Shown piece after piece: positions 52,165 through 64,000 of a DNA stretch of 64,000 nt. The stretch comes from Pachypanchax playfairii (lineage: Eukaryota; Chordata; Actinopteri; Cyprinodontiformes; Aplocheilidae). Position numbers and translations under genes: made by a program. The notes beneath the pieces are model-generated. The model did not search any database and was not told where the DNA came from. It saw only the letters and a list, made by a program, of their open reading frames with translations. Location of the stretch: NCBI GenBank assembly GCA_006937955.1, contig SSNP01000082.1, positions 101,869 to 165,868 on the forward strand, given 5' to 3'. How positions within the stretch are numbered: the first letter of the stretch is position 1; each line of letters opens with the position of its first letter.

Positions 52165-55100
52165 TTAGTTTCTTCTTCGCAGCAGGAACATAAGGAAGAT
52201 GGCGCTGAGTAAAATACAGAGCGTGCACACAGTGGGAACAACGATCTCTGTAACCATCTCCATGTGGCTGGTCAGCGGGTCTGCAAAACACACAAATATG
52301 TATACATGCACGCTTGTTACAAACAAAGCAGTTCATCATGTGGTACAGGTACATTTCATAAATCTAACAGAAATGCTCAAGCACAGCACTCAAAGGGTTA
52401 ACATTTCTCACCTAAGTGAAATCATATTTCATCAGCTTTACTGTGAACACGAGTGAATTCCTTACCATGTATAAGTCTTAGAATATTGGCAGCAGTACTC
52501 CGCTGTTCCTCTAATGAAAGAAGAGAAAGTACTTAGAGGTGATTAACGACACTTTAACCCTTTGAGAACTGCATCCAGCAACTGGGGACATTTCAGAAAG
52601 CAGCAGCATTTTGTGTGAGAACCAACAAAATAAGCCGTTAACAAGCGTAGCTCAAACTAAAGTTCGAAAATGTTATCTCTAAATGCTGCTCATATCACTA
52701 ATATTGTTCCACTTTAGGTGAAATTTACTGACTTTTTGGTGTTTTTGAAGCTGCTATTAATAAATATATATATATATATCAGACCAGGTTTGAGCGTGCA
52801 AAATAAAGATGCCACACACTGCAGTGATTTTCAGTCTGCTAAATCACACAATCACAAAGCAACAGAAGAGGGAAACACTGCATCATGAGACATGTACCCT
52901 GAAATTCTAGACTTCATCATGCAATGGCCAAACCTTTGGCATTTCTGTATGTTCCTTGGACTCTCTTCTAGCTGGAGGGGCAAACAAAGAAGATACTCTC
53001 AGATACTCTGAAGGAATGGTTGGAGTTTTGCATCTTAACCAACTAGTTTAGATATGTGCTCTGAAGCGTTTGAACAACAGAGACACATGTTCAAGTCCAG
53101 TTGTGATAACAGATGTAATAGTAATTCATTAGTTTTGTTAAATGATTTTTTTTTTCTTATATGTTTTTGGGTCAGAATCTTAATTTGTTTACCCCAGCTA
53201 GTTGTTTACCTGTGATTACTGAGAGGCTGAAGACAAACTGACCTGCAGCTAAAAGCTGATTGCTAGAAGAACAAGTCTCGACGGCTTTCCTCCTCCAGTT
53301 TTCAACCTGTGAAACGAATCACCCAAAAAAAAACAGGAAATTTTAGAATTTTATAACCTGGTCAGTGAGACAGGGTGTTGACGTGTCTCTCACCTCTCTC
53401 TGATTTGGAAATCCATTGGAGCTGATGATGCGTTTGTAAAACTGAACAGAAGCTTTAGGATAGCGAGGCTTGTTTTTATTTCTGAAGTCCACGTAGTACA
53501 AGCCAAATCTCTCCGAGTACCCTTCATCCCACTCAAACTTGTCCAGCAGGGACCAGGCAGTGTAGCCTTTTACGTTGACTCCATCTCTGATCGCTGAGTG
53601 ACACAGACAGAAATGCATTTAGACTTTGAGTCTGCTTTTGTTTTTTTCAGACGTTATTTGTGAGATCGCTCACCTTTCAGCATCTCATTGATGTAGTCTT
53701 TATAATACTGGATTCTCCACTCGTCACACAGCTCTGTACACAGCATCTTCTCAGAGACGCCGTTCTCCGTCACATAAATCAGCGGGTTTCCGTACTGAGA
53801 CTGGAGGAGGGAACAAAGCGATGCACTTTAACTGCTACATGCTGCAGCAGAAATGTTTCTGCTGTGTTACTACCCAGTGAGTCACCTTCACAAAATTGAG
53901 CAGACGTCTGAAACCCCACGGCACGGAGTAGAGCCACTCTGATCCAGGATCAGGCCACCGTGGGTCGACCAACTCCGCCAGATCACGGTCAGAGAAGTAG
54001 CTGCTGCTGCTTTGGATGGATGGGATGTTCCTGTGAGTGATGTAACGGGTGGTGAAGTGACCGATGCCGAGGAAGTCACATGTCCCTTTTATGTAGCTCT
54101 TCTCTTGTGGGGAAAACGCTGGCAGCCGAGACATCCCCAGTCCCTGCTGCGCGCTCTTCCTCCCTGTACAGTCACAACTTTGGACTAGTTTCTTCCCCAG
54201 TGATTGATTTTAATACAAGTGTTTCAAATGTCACTCACCAACAAAGTCTTTCATGACTTGAGGGTAATCTCCATGAAAGATGGGTGTGGCAAACCAGCCC
54301 AGGTAGAACTGAACGTATCTCTCAGCTGCTTCAATGTCTTTCTGGTTACTGAGGTCCACCGGTTCACCCCAGTCCCCCGACAGGGAAATCCCAACCAGAC
54401 CTGCATTAAAGCAGCTTTAAATTCTCAAAAATGGAAAATGTCATGCATTTTATATTCGTTTTCAGGTTTGTTTACCTTTCTGTTTTCCTCTCCACTGGGT
54501 ATCATATGTGTGCCAAACTTTAGAATGTGCCTGTATTCGAAATATTTCCTTTTCAGTTTACTAGTCAACTAACTTCCATCAGATTTTGACAAAGATATTT
54601 GCAGCTTCCTACTTTTATGATGTGATGTGCAGCTCTGTAAGCTCCTGTTCCTCTCAGCCTCAGTCCAGGAGCGTGTTCTCCTGTTTCATAGCCCTCGACT
54701 GCCACAGACTGTGATTAGGAATCAGAAAGGGCATATTTTAGATTTAATGATGCTTAAAACACTTATTGTTAGTTTCGCATGAAAACTACCGCTTGCAAAC
54801 GCACCCACGGATTGTTGAAAGTGATCCAGTATTTCACTCGGTCGCCAAATTTCTCAAAACACAAGTTGGCAAATTCATTGAAGTGATTGACCATGCTTAT
54901 GTTCTGCCATCCGCCATGTTTCTCTTGTAAAACCTAGAAAATAAACAACAGAATACATTATGCCAAAAGCCATCAGGATGAAACTGGTTGGAGGTCAGCA
55001 GTTTGCAAACCTGAGGAAGATCCCAGTGATACAGTGTAACAATGGGAGTGATTCTGTTCTCCATCAGGTGGTCTATCAGGTCATCGTAGTACTGGATTCC

Positions 55101-55776
55101 CTTTTCATTAACATGGTCAGCTGTGAGGAGCGTTTATAGATTATATCTTTCTGGAAAATAATCTCAAGTGTGAATTAATTAGCAGCAGGTACTTACACTT
55201 GATGCCAGTAGGAATGATTCTGGGCCAAGAGATGGAGAAGCGATAGTGGTTAAGCTTCAGCTCCTTCATCAGGGAAACATCATCCTGGACAAAAAGGCTT
55301 TCAGTGACATGAAATATTAAAAGTTATCTGCGCTTCTCCTTTGTATCGTTTTTAAACGTCCTACCTTAAATTTGTAGTAGCCCTCGCAGGAAGAGTCTCC
55401 TGTATCATTTTGTTGGATTTTGCCCTTCTTGTGACTGAACACATCCCAGATACTTTGTCCTTTTCCATCTTTGTCCCAAGCCCCCTCTGTTTGATAGGCT
55501 GAGCCTCCGGCACCCCATGAAAATCCTAAGAAAACAATAATCCGTCAACCTGATCGACCCTCAAGGTGGCAATATAGAAAGAAAAAGCTGTTTAAAAAAA
55601 AAAGGGACTGCATCTGACGACATGACAGAAGAGGAGAAGTTTTCTGTACCAGTTGGAAAAGTGCCATAATAGAAGGAGCTGTGGTCGTTCTTTGTCCAGT
55701 CGAAGTCTTCAGCCGCAGACAGACACAGCACCAACACAAGCACATGGCACACACTGACTGCACGACGGGGCAGCAT
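52165..55776 (-). CDS. lctl: Lactase-like protein (gamma-klotho, GH1 family), complete, 13 exons
   Basis: Exons on the minus strand: 55776-55650, 55525-55365, 55284-55197, 55120-55011, 54933-54805, 54708-54613, 54530-54476, 54400-54239, 54163-53886, 53800-53674, 53593-53394, 53306-53243, 52280-52165; 570 aa (human 567). The start at 55776 begins a signal peptide (MLPRRAVSVCHVLVLVLCLSA). One GH1 beta-glucosidase-type barrel follows (GFSWGAGGSAYQTEGAW, YHWDLPQ), then a C-terminal membrane segment (IVVPTVCTLCILLSAIFLMF) and a RRRN tail, so it is a type I membrane protein of the ER or surface. The nucleophile motif YVTENG is kept (Glu about 414), but the acid/base motif TFNEP reads TFNNP (about residues 200-204). 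LCTL is linked to lens suture integrity and FGF signalling. A possible extra 45-base exon is described separately. Confidence 0.95.
52466..52510 (-). other. lctl: possible optional exon of lctl (45 bases, in frame)
   Basis: Between the last two lctl exons the minus strand has a pyrimidine-rich acceptor (CTTCTTTCATTAG) and a consensus donor (CATG/GTAAGG) 45 bases apart. Included, it would add EEQRSTAANILRLIH just before the DPLTSH start of the membrane-anchor exon without changing phase (phase 1 at both ends). I do not recall this segment in mammals. No transcript evidence was available. Confidence 0.4.
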
Positions 55777-55842
55777 GGTACTCTGGAGTCTGCAGTACCG
55801 TCCTGTTCTGCTCACTGATGTCTGAACAGAGACACAAACCAT

Positions 55843-57769
55843 TTAGCATCCACGCTTAACCACAACATTAAAATAAGCCATTTTCAAAGCCATAACCACA
55901 CGCATGCATTTAAATGTAACAGAGAAAAAACTCAATACAGTGTCAATAAATTGTCATCAAGCAGTCTGGAAGCATCCAGAGTGATGGACTACAGGGGGGC
56001 TCATGTCCCTAATGCAAAGCCAAATGCCTCTTTTCAGACTCAATGGAGTGGAAGCTTATGTTGCTGAGACAGACAGATCCTATACAAACCGTGGTTTCAC
56101 CTCTGTAAGCAAAGCTAATGTTAGAGAGGTTGATAGTTTACAGTCTACAATCACATGATGATGGACGGACCGTTCCACTAAAACCCAGATATGAAAATAA
56201 GAACTCCTACCATTTAGTAATGATTAGAATTAATCTGTGTTTCCTGTACGTTTAACGGTCATATAATCTGATAAAACTGCAGCTTGTGCATTAAACACAT
56301 CTGTAACTGCAGAGACACGTCTGCTGGAGTTTAGAGAAGGTGAAATATTTACAGTCATGTTAACTGTTTGTCTAAAGTGAGAAAATATAAATACAGAATT
56401 TTGAAAAGTTTTGCACAATTTATAAATTTACTTTTTTTTCGGCACATTAAAATGTTTCGGACCAGCGAGCAAATTATAATATCAAAGGCAAAATGCAGCT
56501 TTTTTAAATTATAACTTCATTTAGGAATCATTTCATGCATAATGGTCACTTACGTTTGGATATTTTTCATTTATTTGCATGTGTCACTGCCAGCCTCTGG
56601 TAGTGTGTGTGCATAATAATATAATATAAGACAATGTCCTAATGATATAATAATCTATGCATTTTTTTTACATACATGTTTCACAGTCAATATGGCTGTT
56701 GTCCACCTGCGTGGTCACATGAAAACTGTTTGCATGAGGAAAAAAAGAAGTGTAAATAAAGTTCAAAAGTGTTTTTCATGTCTAAAGGGAAATAAAAATA
56801 GTGATTGACAATATAATTCATGCATGAAAGGAAAAAAAAAACATCATGAAATGATAAAATTCTTGCCTTTCAGCTGACTCAGGTTATCTGAAATGAACAT
56901 TTGTTTGTTGATCTGGAACATTCAATTGTGACCAAAAACAGTAGAAATATGTCAGGAGGAGGCAAATAATTTTTCCTGCAACATCTTCTCACTGACTCAT
57001 TTGCTTCAGTATTTTTCAAAAATAACTTTTATTACTTCCGTCCAGTTACCTGTGATCCTTATAAATAATGCATCAATCATCTTCTGGAGCAGTGCAGAGT
57101 GTAAAAATCAAATGCTCATTACGTGGTGCGTCCCAGTGAACACCTTAATGTTACTGTGAGGCTCACTGGATTGTTTAAACTGTTTAGAAAATTCAGAATG
57201 TTTCCTTTTTAAAGTGGGACACGTTTGCACTGTATTAACTATTTGCCTATTATTTTACAGAATTTATTTTGACAAAATAAATGTAAAATCATATTTGTGG
57301 ATTGGAAAATGTGCTAACATAAAAAAAAAAAAAAACAGTCCAAAGAAGCTAATGCAAAACATTTATTTTGTGCTTAACAGTTATTTCTCACATACATATT
57401 CATTTTAATTATGGCCCAGCCATAAACCTTTTCATTACACACACCTCAACATTAGGAGTTTTGATCCGCGAGTGAAATCTGGCGTCCCCAAAATGCACTA
57501 ACTGTTGAGGAAGCTACAGTATAAGCACCGAATAATACTGCAAACCCGTGAGACGTTTCCCACCAACGCTCACACACGACTAACATGGTGAGACATCATG
57601 ATAACACGAACTAAACCAGGCAAAAACATTGTGATCATCTGTCTCCACACACTATAACACAGTAACTCTTGTTCTGTTTCAAATAAATTAAACCTATTTT
57701 AAATTTGTATCGCTAATAAAACTGGCATTTGTTAGCACGGAGTTCTGGTTCTCCTTCTGTCCATCGCTC
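55843..57769. other. intergenic region between lctl 5' end and snapc5 3' end
   Basis: The lctl leader probably starts near 55840 or is spliced there (TCTGTTCAG acceptor-like site just upstream of the leader). The rest is AT-rich with no gene seen. TTTATT at 57362-57367 gives a possible AATAAA signal for snapc5 on the minus strand. Confidence 0.45.
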
Positions 57770-58576
57770 TCAGTAATCATCTTCATCGTCTTCAGGTGCA
57801 AACTCAAGTTCGTTGTCCTCTTCATCATATTCCTCGTTCTCGTCGCCTTCTTCTTCTTCTTCTTCCTCCTCGTCCTCTTCTTCCATATCGTAATCAGCAG
57901 CAGAATTCAGCAGCAGCTTGGTTCGGTTAATTTCACTCTCGTCGTCGAGATTGACGTTAACCTGAAAGGTTGAAAGAAAAGCTCACATGAGAACATGTTG
58001 ATCCGCGGTGCAGCTCTTAAATCTCAGACACTGCTGTGAAATTCCCTGCAACGCTTCAATTAATGTCAACCTAAATCAGCAACATCAATATCTGTTTATT
58101 TGCGGTAAATCTGAAAGTAAAGTAAAGAAAAAACAAACATATCACTGACTAACCTCATGCTTTCACCGTGAAAATAGATTTTTGACTTTGTGGAAACGAT
58201 CCATCAAGTTTAATGAGACTATTTAGGCATAAAACAACCAAAACATCCCTTTGAATGTTGTACAGAGAGACTAAAACGGTTTGTGTGCTGATGTCGCCTC
58301 AGGTCCAGTGATTTACCTCAGGTTCAGGAGACAAACGCTGAGCTGCTCCTTCTTCTGTTTGAGCATTAATTATCGACTTCAAGGCTCCTTCCTCAAACTA
58401 CAAATAATATACAATCATATTAAAACACACTTGTGTGGGGAAATATTTTAGAAATAGAATCAAATGCATCAATCTACTGAAGTTACCTTCAAGCGATTCA
58501 GCTGGTCTTGTAACATGACTTTGATTTTGAGGAGAGTCTCCTCTTCTTTCTTCAGCTCCTGCAAACGGCTGTGCAT
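57770..58576 (-). CDS. snapc5: snRNA-activating protein complex subunit 5 (SNAP19), complete
   Basis: Coding exons on the minus strand: 58576-58487, 58397-58317, 57961-57770; 120 aa against 98 in human. SNAPC5 is a small subunit of SNAPc, the nuclear factor that binds the proximal sequence element of U1/U2 and U6 snRNA promoters. The N-terminal helix MHSRLQELKKEEETLLKIK, then DQLNRLKFEEGALKS, matches the human coiled coil. The C-terminus is extremely acidic, a Glu run followed by GDENEEYDEEDNELEFAPED and DEDDY, and is longer than in human. The start is chosen for its match to human MLSRLQELRKEEE. A non-coding first exon is likely at about 58856-58900 (CTTTTCTAATTCTGCCTACAGC region), with its donor at 58855 and an acceptor TTGCAG just before the ATG. 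Confidence 0.92.
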
Positions 58577-58849
58577 GTTTCCTGCTGCAATCAGAGCATT
58601 CCTAAAAACTACAGGAGCAGAAACAATGTTCAAACAGTTGCCTCATATCAAATATTCACATCGGCATATGGTTTAGCTTTAGCAGCATTAGTACCGGTGC
58701 AGTATTTATTACTCAAAGCAAAACAACAGGACAATAAAAGAGAAACGTTCTGCTTTATACCTCACTGATAAAATAAATAAATTCGTATGGACGGTTTTGT
58801 ACAAGATTATTTGTTCTAAATTCAGACCGGAACTCGGTTTTAGCACATT

Positions 58850-59060
58850 ACCTCTTTTCTAATTCTGCCTACAGCTTCATTCCAGCCTTCAAATCGGAAA
58901 TACGCTGAATAAGATGCGTTACAGAGCCTTTATTTGGATGCCGAGAGCAGGTTGTTGTGCTACAACTACAGGCTAGTAGCTAAAGTTTAGTTCCTGTACT
59001 TGTAATGAGGTCACATCCGGACATGAGATGCTTTCAAGTGCAAACAAAAACGCAGGTTTT
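58850..59060 (-). promoter_or_regulatory. snapc5: snapc5 first untranslated exon and promoter region
   Basis: On the minus strand AAAAGAG/GTAATG gives a plausible donor, and the sequence just upstream contains ACATCCGGATGTGACCTC-type (ETS-like CCGGA) words at 59013-59025. The exact start is unknown. Confidence 0.35.
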
Positions 59061-59429
59061 TCCTTATCTGAAAAAAGTAACGGCGACTGTCGGCGATCAA
59101 ACGTTTTGTTATTAAAAGAACAACATTCTCTAAGAAACATACCTAATTAATTATTTTAAGGAGCATTCTAGAATATATCAGATAAAATATATGTGATTCA
59201 ACTGAAGTCATCTGTTATCATCTTCAGAGGATTGTCAGAAATACGATCTTCATAATGAGTACTTAAAGGAAGCATTCGGAGTTCGTATTCAAGTTCAAAT
59301 TCAAGAGTTTTTATTATTCCTTAGGTGCCTCTGATTAAATCAATAAAAACATTTTTTAAAGACCATTAATAACAACATAAACATCAAATCACTATGGGTT
59401 ATTTAAACATCTAATCACAGTAGACATGA

Positions 59430-60490
59430 ATAAATGAGTCTTCAGTTTATTAATTCTACATCTTGGCAGCAGATATCTGCACACGGAAGGTCTAAACTTT
59501 CAATGTGTGGTATGAATCTGCCAGGCTCAGTCTGGCTTTTTTCACTGACCCCTGTCAGCTCCAACACTGTGTATAATTTTATTGCACACCTTCTTCACAA
59601 TTCCCAATATTTTATTCCTGTTTATGCAGGTTGAAAGTTCATCCAGCACGTAAAGTTAAAATTAGTTAAGACTCAACAAAAGAAGAACAAAACATTCTTA
59701 AAAAACTGAAATCCCCTTTAAAATCAAAGAGCATCTGAATTTGCTGATGATCATTCTTACGAAATGAGAGATTAGTTTTAATAATCTGCCTTTGATCAAC
59801 AGCTCCCAAATATTTATACTGATTCACAGCTGGCACATCTTCACCAGACCACTGGTGAGGTGACTGTACTGCCTTTTCTAAAACCAATAATCATCTTTTT
59901 GTAACATTTATCTTCATAAAGTGTTCATGTTAGTGAAGTTCATGACCTCAACCCATGATTAATGTCAAAAAGGAGCATGACAGAAAACTTCATAATGTAA
60001 CCACTGGTTGTGACACTCTTTGATGTATAAAATTTATAAAAAGGTGAATGAACAAAGCCTTAGGGTCCAGGAGGAGAGGATATCAGAGACCTGACCCTCA
60101 CCAGCTGAGACTGAACGGTTAAAAACTTCTGTTAGCTAACATACGATGCCTCAGTCAATACCATACACACCTTTGATTCATTTTCTCAGCTAATATATGA
60201 AGTTGAATACAATTAGAAATGAACCAGAAGTCAAAAATTAACATGGCATGAGTTTTCATATCTTCTAAATGTGTTAAAATCCTATTTAAAGGTCTTCCTG
60301 CTGCCTGTGTCACTCCCTGCCCAATCTACAGGCAAACTAAAGTGGGTCCAAAGGGTCTTTAAATCTGGATGAAAGATCTCTTTAACAATCATTTCTAAAT
60401 AATTCATATAATGAGGTAACAGGCCTGAAGTCATTCAGTGTCTGAGCAGCTTTGATTTTGGGGACAGGAACAATAACGATTCTTTCCAAA
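59430..60490 (-). mobile_element. degraded LINE with reverse transcriptase and C-terminal remnants
   Basis: Reading the minus strand from about 60485 downwards gives, in order and with broken frames: LERIVIVPVPKIKAAQTLND then FRPVTSLYE (LINE ...PVPKK...LNDYRPV), LDPL.FACRL (DPLQFAYR), VNQYKYLGAVD (V.SYKYLG) and VCRYLLPRCRINK (RRYR..RCRT.R). The order matches the reverse transcriptase and tail of Rex1/L2-type fish LINEs. Many stops; not functional. Confidence 0.65.
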
Positions 60491-62870
60491 GCTGAGAAAG
60501 AAAGAAAAGAAGAATTGGCGACATCTTGTGGTGGGTTGACGTTTACCGACCATTTCTTGCAAAAGTGAATCAGCTGATGTTTTCATCAGAAAATGTCTGT
60601 TAAACATTTCCCAAGCAGAACAATTAAAACCTCTCTGAAGTGAATGGCTGAAGTACGTTTGTTAGCGTGGTCACACTATTTGAACGTATGAATTAATCGA
60701 GTACCAGAGTGCAGCTGTTTCTTGTCTGTTCTCATCTTTTTTAAAGAAAGGTTTGAAGTGGCAGGTGTCAGCTTTACGGTGGTGGAAGCCTAATTACTAG
60801 CACATGTAGTTCATGGTATCGGTCTCACTGTTTAACAGTGGGTCACAACACCGACCACATTACTAGGCTGTATATGGCAGTGTAAATTTGCCCGGTGTGA
60901 CTCGTAACAATAATCTAGTTCATGACAACGAATCAAAAATATTTTTTTTATCTCACAGGGTTAAAAATATATGATAGGAACAGATTTTCCAGTAAATTTA
61001 AGGATTCAAAAAATTGTTTTAGGGATTCTTGTATCTTCAGGAAGGATTTCTTCAGCATTGTCTGTGGTGAAGGCAGACACCAGAGTTTAACCCAAAAATT
61101 TGACCTGCCCCACAAAACCAAATACTCCGCCAGGCTACACATTAAGCTCCCTTTAAATCCTCCAAACTTCCAACAACAATGAAAAAGAGCAAGTGAAGTT
61201 GATAACAGGTTCAGTGAGAATCAAATCCCATATGGAACCCATTGATGTGAACTGGATCTGAAAAAGCTCTTAATCAGTCTTCAAAAACATTTGAAGAGCC
61301 CATTAGGTTCTTTATAGGATTTCTTCACTAAGTCCATCCAGATGTGTGCGTTGATAATCATACAGCGCACAGGCCTGACTGGAGACACAGGAGACCGGCC
61401 TAAAGAGGGGACATACCCATCTCTGCTTACACACATGAAAAGAGGAATGCTGTGGGATGTAGGTTCCTCACATTTCCTAATTTTTCCATGTTTTTCCTTT
61501 ATCTGGTGCTTTTCACATTCTTTGGATTCTCAGGGGATGGGGTTGATGGTTTGGGATGGTTCTCTGCACAAGGTCACAATGATCACAGTTGTTGATGTGT
61601 TGGTTTGTTAAAGACACGACTTTCAGGTACTGTTCATCTGCTGTGGACCTTTTTAATATGCTTTCATGGTCATGTTTAAGGACTGAAATTGAGCAGAAAA
61701 TATAATACAAACCAGCCAATGTTTTAAAGCTTTGTTATTATGACCAATTATTTTTCAGAAAATAAATAAATAGATGAAAAAAATAGTGTGTGAATCGGAA
61801 GTTCATTGTCAAATACATAAAAAGAGGCTGATCTTGCGAAGCCCTCAAAGATTTATGGGTCAGAGGAAAAGCAGCTCCAAGGCATGTGGTCCAAAATCAC
61901 AGCTGCCAGTTTCCCAGCTCAGATACGAGAGGCCCCGCTGTGGCATCAGTTTTACATGGAGCCCAGTTTCTCCAGCTTGGAGGTGGCCCCTGCTGGACAG
62001 TGATCATTGTGCTCCTTGAGAGAGACAGTTGCTTTCTCCTTGTCATCACGCAGACTGTGTTACAGCGACATTGCAGTCCCCCCTTCCAGTCAAAGCTCCT
62101 TCCTGGCAGGGTTAAACCTCACTCTGAGGTCCTGGTGGCAGCTGAGGCTGCAGCCTAGTGTCTCTACACAGGCTGTGAGTGGTGGGCTGGTATTTTTGAG
62201 CAGAGTTTGAAGGCACTCGCAATGTCTGAGGAATGCATTTTGGAATGAGGCCTTCTGAAAGGGAGATGAGGAAAGGTGAAGGGAACCCAGAAAGAAAGGA
62301 AGAGGGGAAAAGAAGGAGGGGGTGACCTTTAAACTCTGCCATCAGGAAATTATGAGTTAATTATTAATTGATGTAGTAAAACACAGAGGGTACAAGCCAA
62401 TTTCCCCAACTAGCTGCTCTTTTCTCATGGTAGTCAGCCCCAGAGTAACTGGGATTGAGGACTGAGGAGGGGCCCGGTGGGAGACTTCAACAAAGACACA
62501 AAAACCAGCCGTTAAACAAGTTTTTTTTGTCTCTCCTGGTGGATTGATCTATTTATTAGAAACTTATAGGTGGTTGGAAATCAATCATCAAATATATTCC
62601 AACATTTGGAGATAAATTTGTGTGTATTGTCAGATAAACATTGTGAATTTTGAGGTAGAATTTAAAAATAAATTCCACTTGTGTGTGTGTGTGTGTGTTT
62701 TTTTTTTAGTAATAAACACATTTTAATGTTATTCTTTCATTTAGTAGATTAAAAATTCATGCTTTTTGGAAAGGTTTTAGAGCACTTAAGGATTTGCATT
62801 TGATGAATTGATTTGATAAAAACTGATGGAGATTTCTGACAAATGTGAAAAGGTTTTTCCAAACTGTTCA
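60491..62870. other. intergenic, no gene recognised
   Basis: AT-rich with some G-rich text near 62270-62330 and a (GT)n run at 62681-62698. Open frames around 61342-62210 on both strands have no family identity or splice support. Parts may belong to the upstream region of the LINE at 59430-60490. Confidence 0.4.
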
Positions 62871-63412
62871 ATTTAAAGAGGGCGTTTCATACAAATTTCA
62901 GGACTTTGTGGTTATTTCTTAAGTATTAACCAGTAATATGAAACATTTTATATCTAAAAAACATCAGGAAACACTGATTAACAGACCTTTCAATCTGTCT
63001 GCATTAAAATTCGGGTGGTTCCGTCTCCTTCCGTCAGGCTGCTTCGTCAGTAGCTCGTTCATATTCATTGTTCGAATTTGCTGGACTCTGATTGGCTAAC
63101 AAACTAGCCTATGAGAGCAAGGTATACTGTTTCCTGCCCAGCTGCGCATGGCAACATCTGACGTTGTGTCTTCCTGTTAGCTAAGTCTAATGCTACAACC
63201 CTTTATCCAGCAGCATGCTAGGCGTGGTTTCAACTGCAGGAGCTGATGAATACTAACGAACAAAGGAGTTGTGATGAAACAGATACAGGCCATTCGAACT
63301 TGGGTTTTATCGCCACCTGCGTAGTTTCAGAGATTAAAACTGAAAGAGAAGTTGTTGACCTGTTTTCACACCCACTATGAAGGTAAGAACACCTGTGGAG
63401 CTAAAATATTCA
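62871..63412. mobile_element. second copy of the TTAA-flanked element, partly deleted
   Basis: Starts TTTAAAGAGGGCGTTTCATA, then CAAATTTCAGGACTTTG and GGTTATTTCTTAAGTATTAA. It shares the core GCTGGACTCTGATTGGCTAA, GGTATACTGTTTCCTGCCC and AGCATGCTAGGCGTGGTTTC with the element at 36477-37206, whose core runs in the opposite direction. It ends within the right arm at CTCCACAGG-complement text (CCTGTGGAGCTAAAATATTC) and lacks a clean terminus. Confidence 0.6.
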
Positions 63413-64000
63413 GTTTTTAGTCCAGTAGCAGTCATTTCACTTTACATTTAAACTAAAAACAACAGTTATCAGTCAGTTCTATAGCAACATAAGCTGAAAG
63501 GAAATGTGTGGGTGACAGTTTGAGGTGTTTCCTCCTGAGCTGTTACGGTGACAAGAGAACAGGGTTATATAAAGAAAGGGCTGGTGGAGATGATGGAGCC
63601 TTTGTTTCTAAGGACCTATCAGAACCTCTACATTTCCTGTCCAGAACTCCCACACACATATATTCATGCAATTTGGCACGCACACACAGCAGAACAAAGG
63701 TATCAGAGTAAATTCATTTTGCAATCTGCTCACTCTATTTGCACGTACACAGAATACGGTGATGGTGAACAATTCTGTGGAAGTGCAGTGACTGATCCAT
63801 ATGTACAAATAAACAAACTGCATGGTTAAAATTAGCCACAATTTATTTTATTATTCTTTATAATTACTTAAATGATTTCACACCATCGTTATGGAGACAC
63901 TGTGTTGAAAGCTAACATGCGAGTCTCATGAATTTGCAAAAGTTTACCTTCTTCAGTCCTACATCCAAATGTAAATGGTGTTTTATTTGCCCCGAAACAA
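63413..64000. other. intergenic right edge, nothing recognised
   Basis: AT-rich sequence with short CA-rich words near 63645-63690. No gene seen. Confidence 0.5.

Noticed and set aside
52927..52965. Another possible lctl exon (CTCCAG acceptor, CAAAG/GTTTGG donor)
   Set aside because: 38 bases would shift the frame and lead to a stop in the following exon; the donor is weak.
53794..53800. Alternative acceptor for lctl exon 10 at TCTCAG/TAC
   Set aside because: It would drop two residues (Ser-Gln) that align with the human Thr-Gln before YG; the acceptor six bases upstream keeps the alignment.
55777..55842. Upstream in-frame ATG of lctl (MVCVSVQTS...)
   Set aside because: It sits before a TCTGTTCAG acceptor-like site and would bury the signal peptide; the ATG at 55776 fits the family.

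Overview
The window is nuclear DNA from a ray-finned fish. Evidence: long AT-rich introns, GT-AG split genes, fish-type interspersed repeats, and a gene order matching human 15q22.31 (MEGF11, MAP2K1, SNAPC5, RPL4, ZWILCH, LCTL). Protein sequences and repeat types fit a teleost, but the species cannot be named. All exon boundaries were worked out by hand from splice signals and reading frame.

Layout. 1-26.5 kb: the 5' part of megf11 on the minus strand. It has three coding exons (signal peptide and EMI domain), a probable untranslated exon at 7.4 kb, and a GC-rich promoter with probable first exon at 26.2-26.5 kb; the rest of the gene lies beyond the left edge. 26.5-32.9 kb: no DIS3L or TIPIN, which lie here in human; instead a candidate two-exon microprotein reading away from the megf11 promoter, LINE remnants and repeats. 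32.9-42.8 kb: complete map2k1 (MEK1, plus strand, 11 exons, 395 aa). 43.1-46.4 kb: complete rpl4 (minus, 10 exons, 369 aa), hosting four box C/D snoRNAs (two U18-like, two U16-like). 47.0-51.6 kb: complete zwilch (plus, 18 exons, 590 aa). 52.2-55.8 kb: complete lctl (gamma-klotho, minus, 13 exons, 570 aa). 57.8-58.6 kb: complete snapc5 (minus, 3 coding exons, 120 aa). 58.9-64 kb: no gene, but LINE and MITE remnants.

The genes are a conserved neighbourhood of independent units, not an operon: a glial/neuronal cell-surface receptor, the ERK-pathway kinase, a ribosomal protein with snoRNAs that modify rRNA, a kinetochore checkpoint subunit, a catalytically altered family-1 glycosidase, and a snRNA transcription factor subunit. 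The main points for a second look are the paired snoRNAs, an unexplained antisense exon inside map2k1 intron 1 (37.7-37.9 kb), the microprotein candidate at 26.6-27.3 kb, the Glu-to-Asn change in the LCTL active site, an in-frame optional LCTL exon, and a family of TTAA-flanked inverted-repeat elements with one apparent nested insertion.
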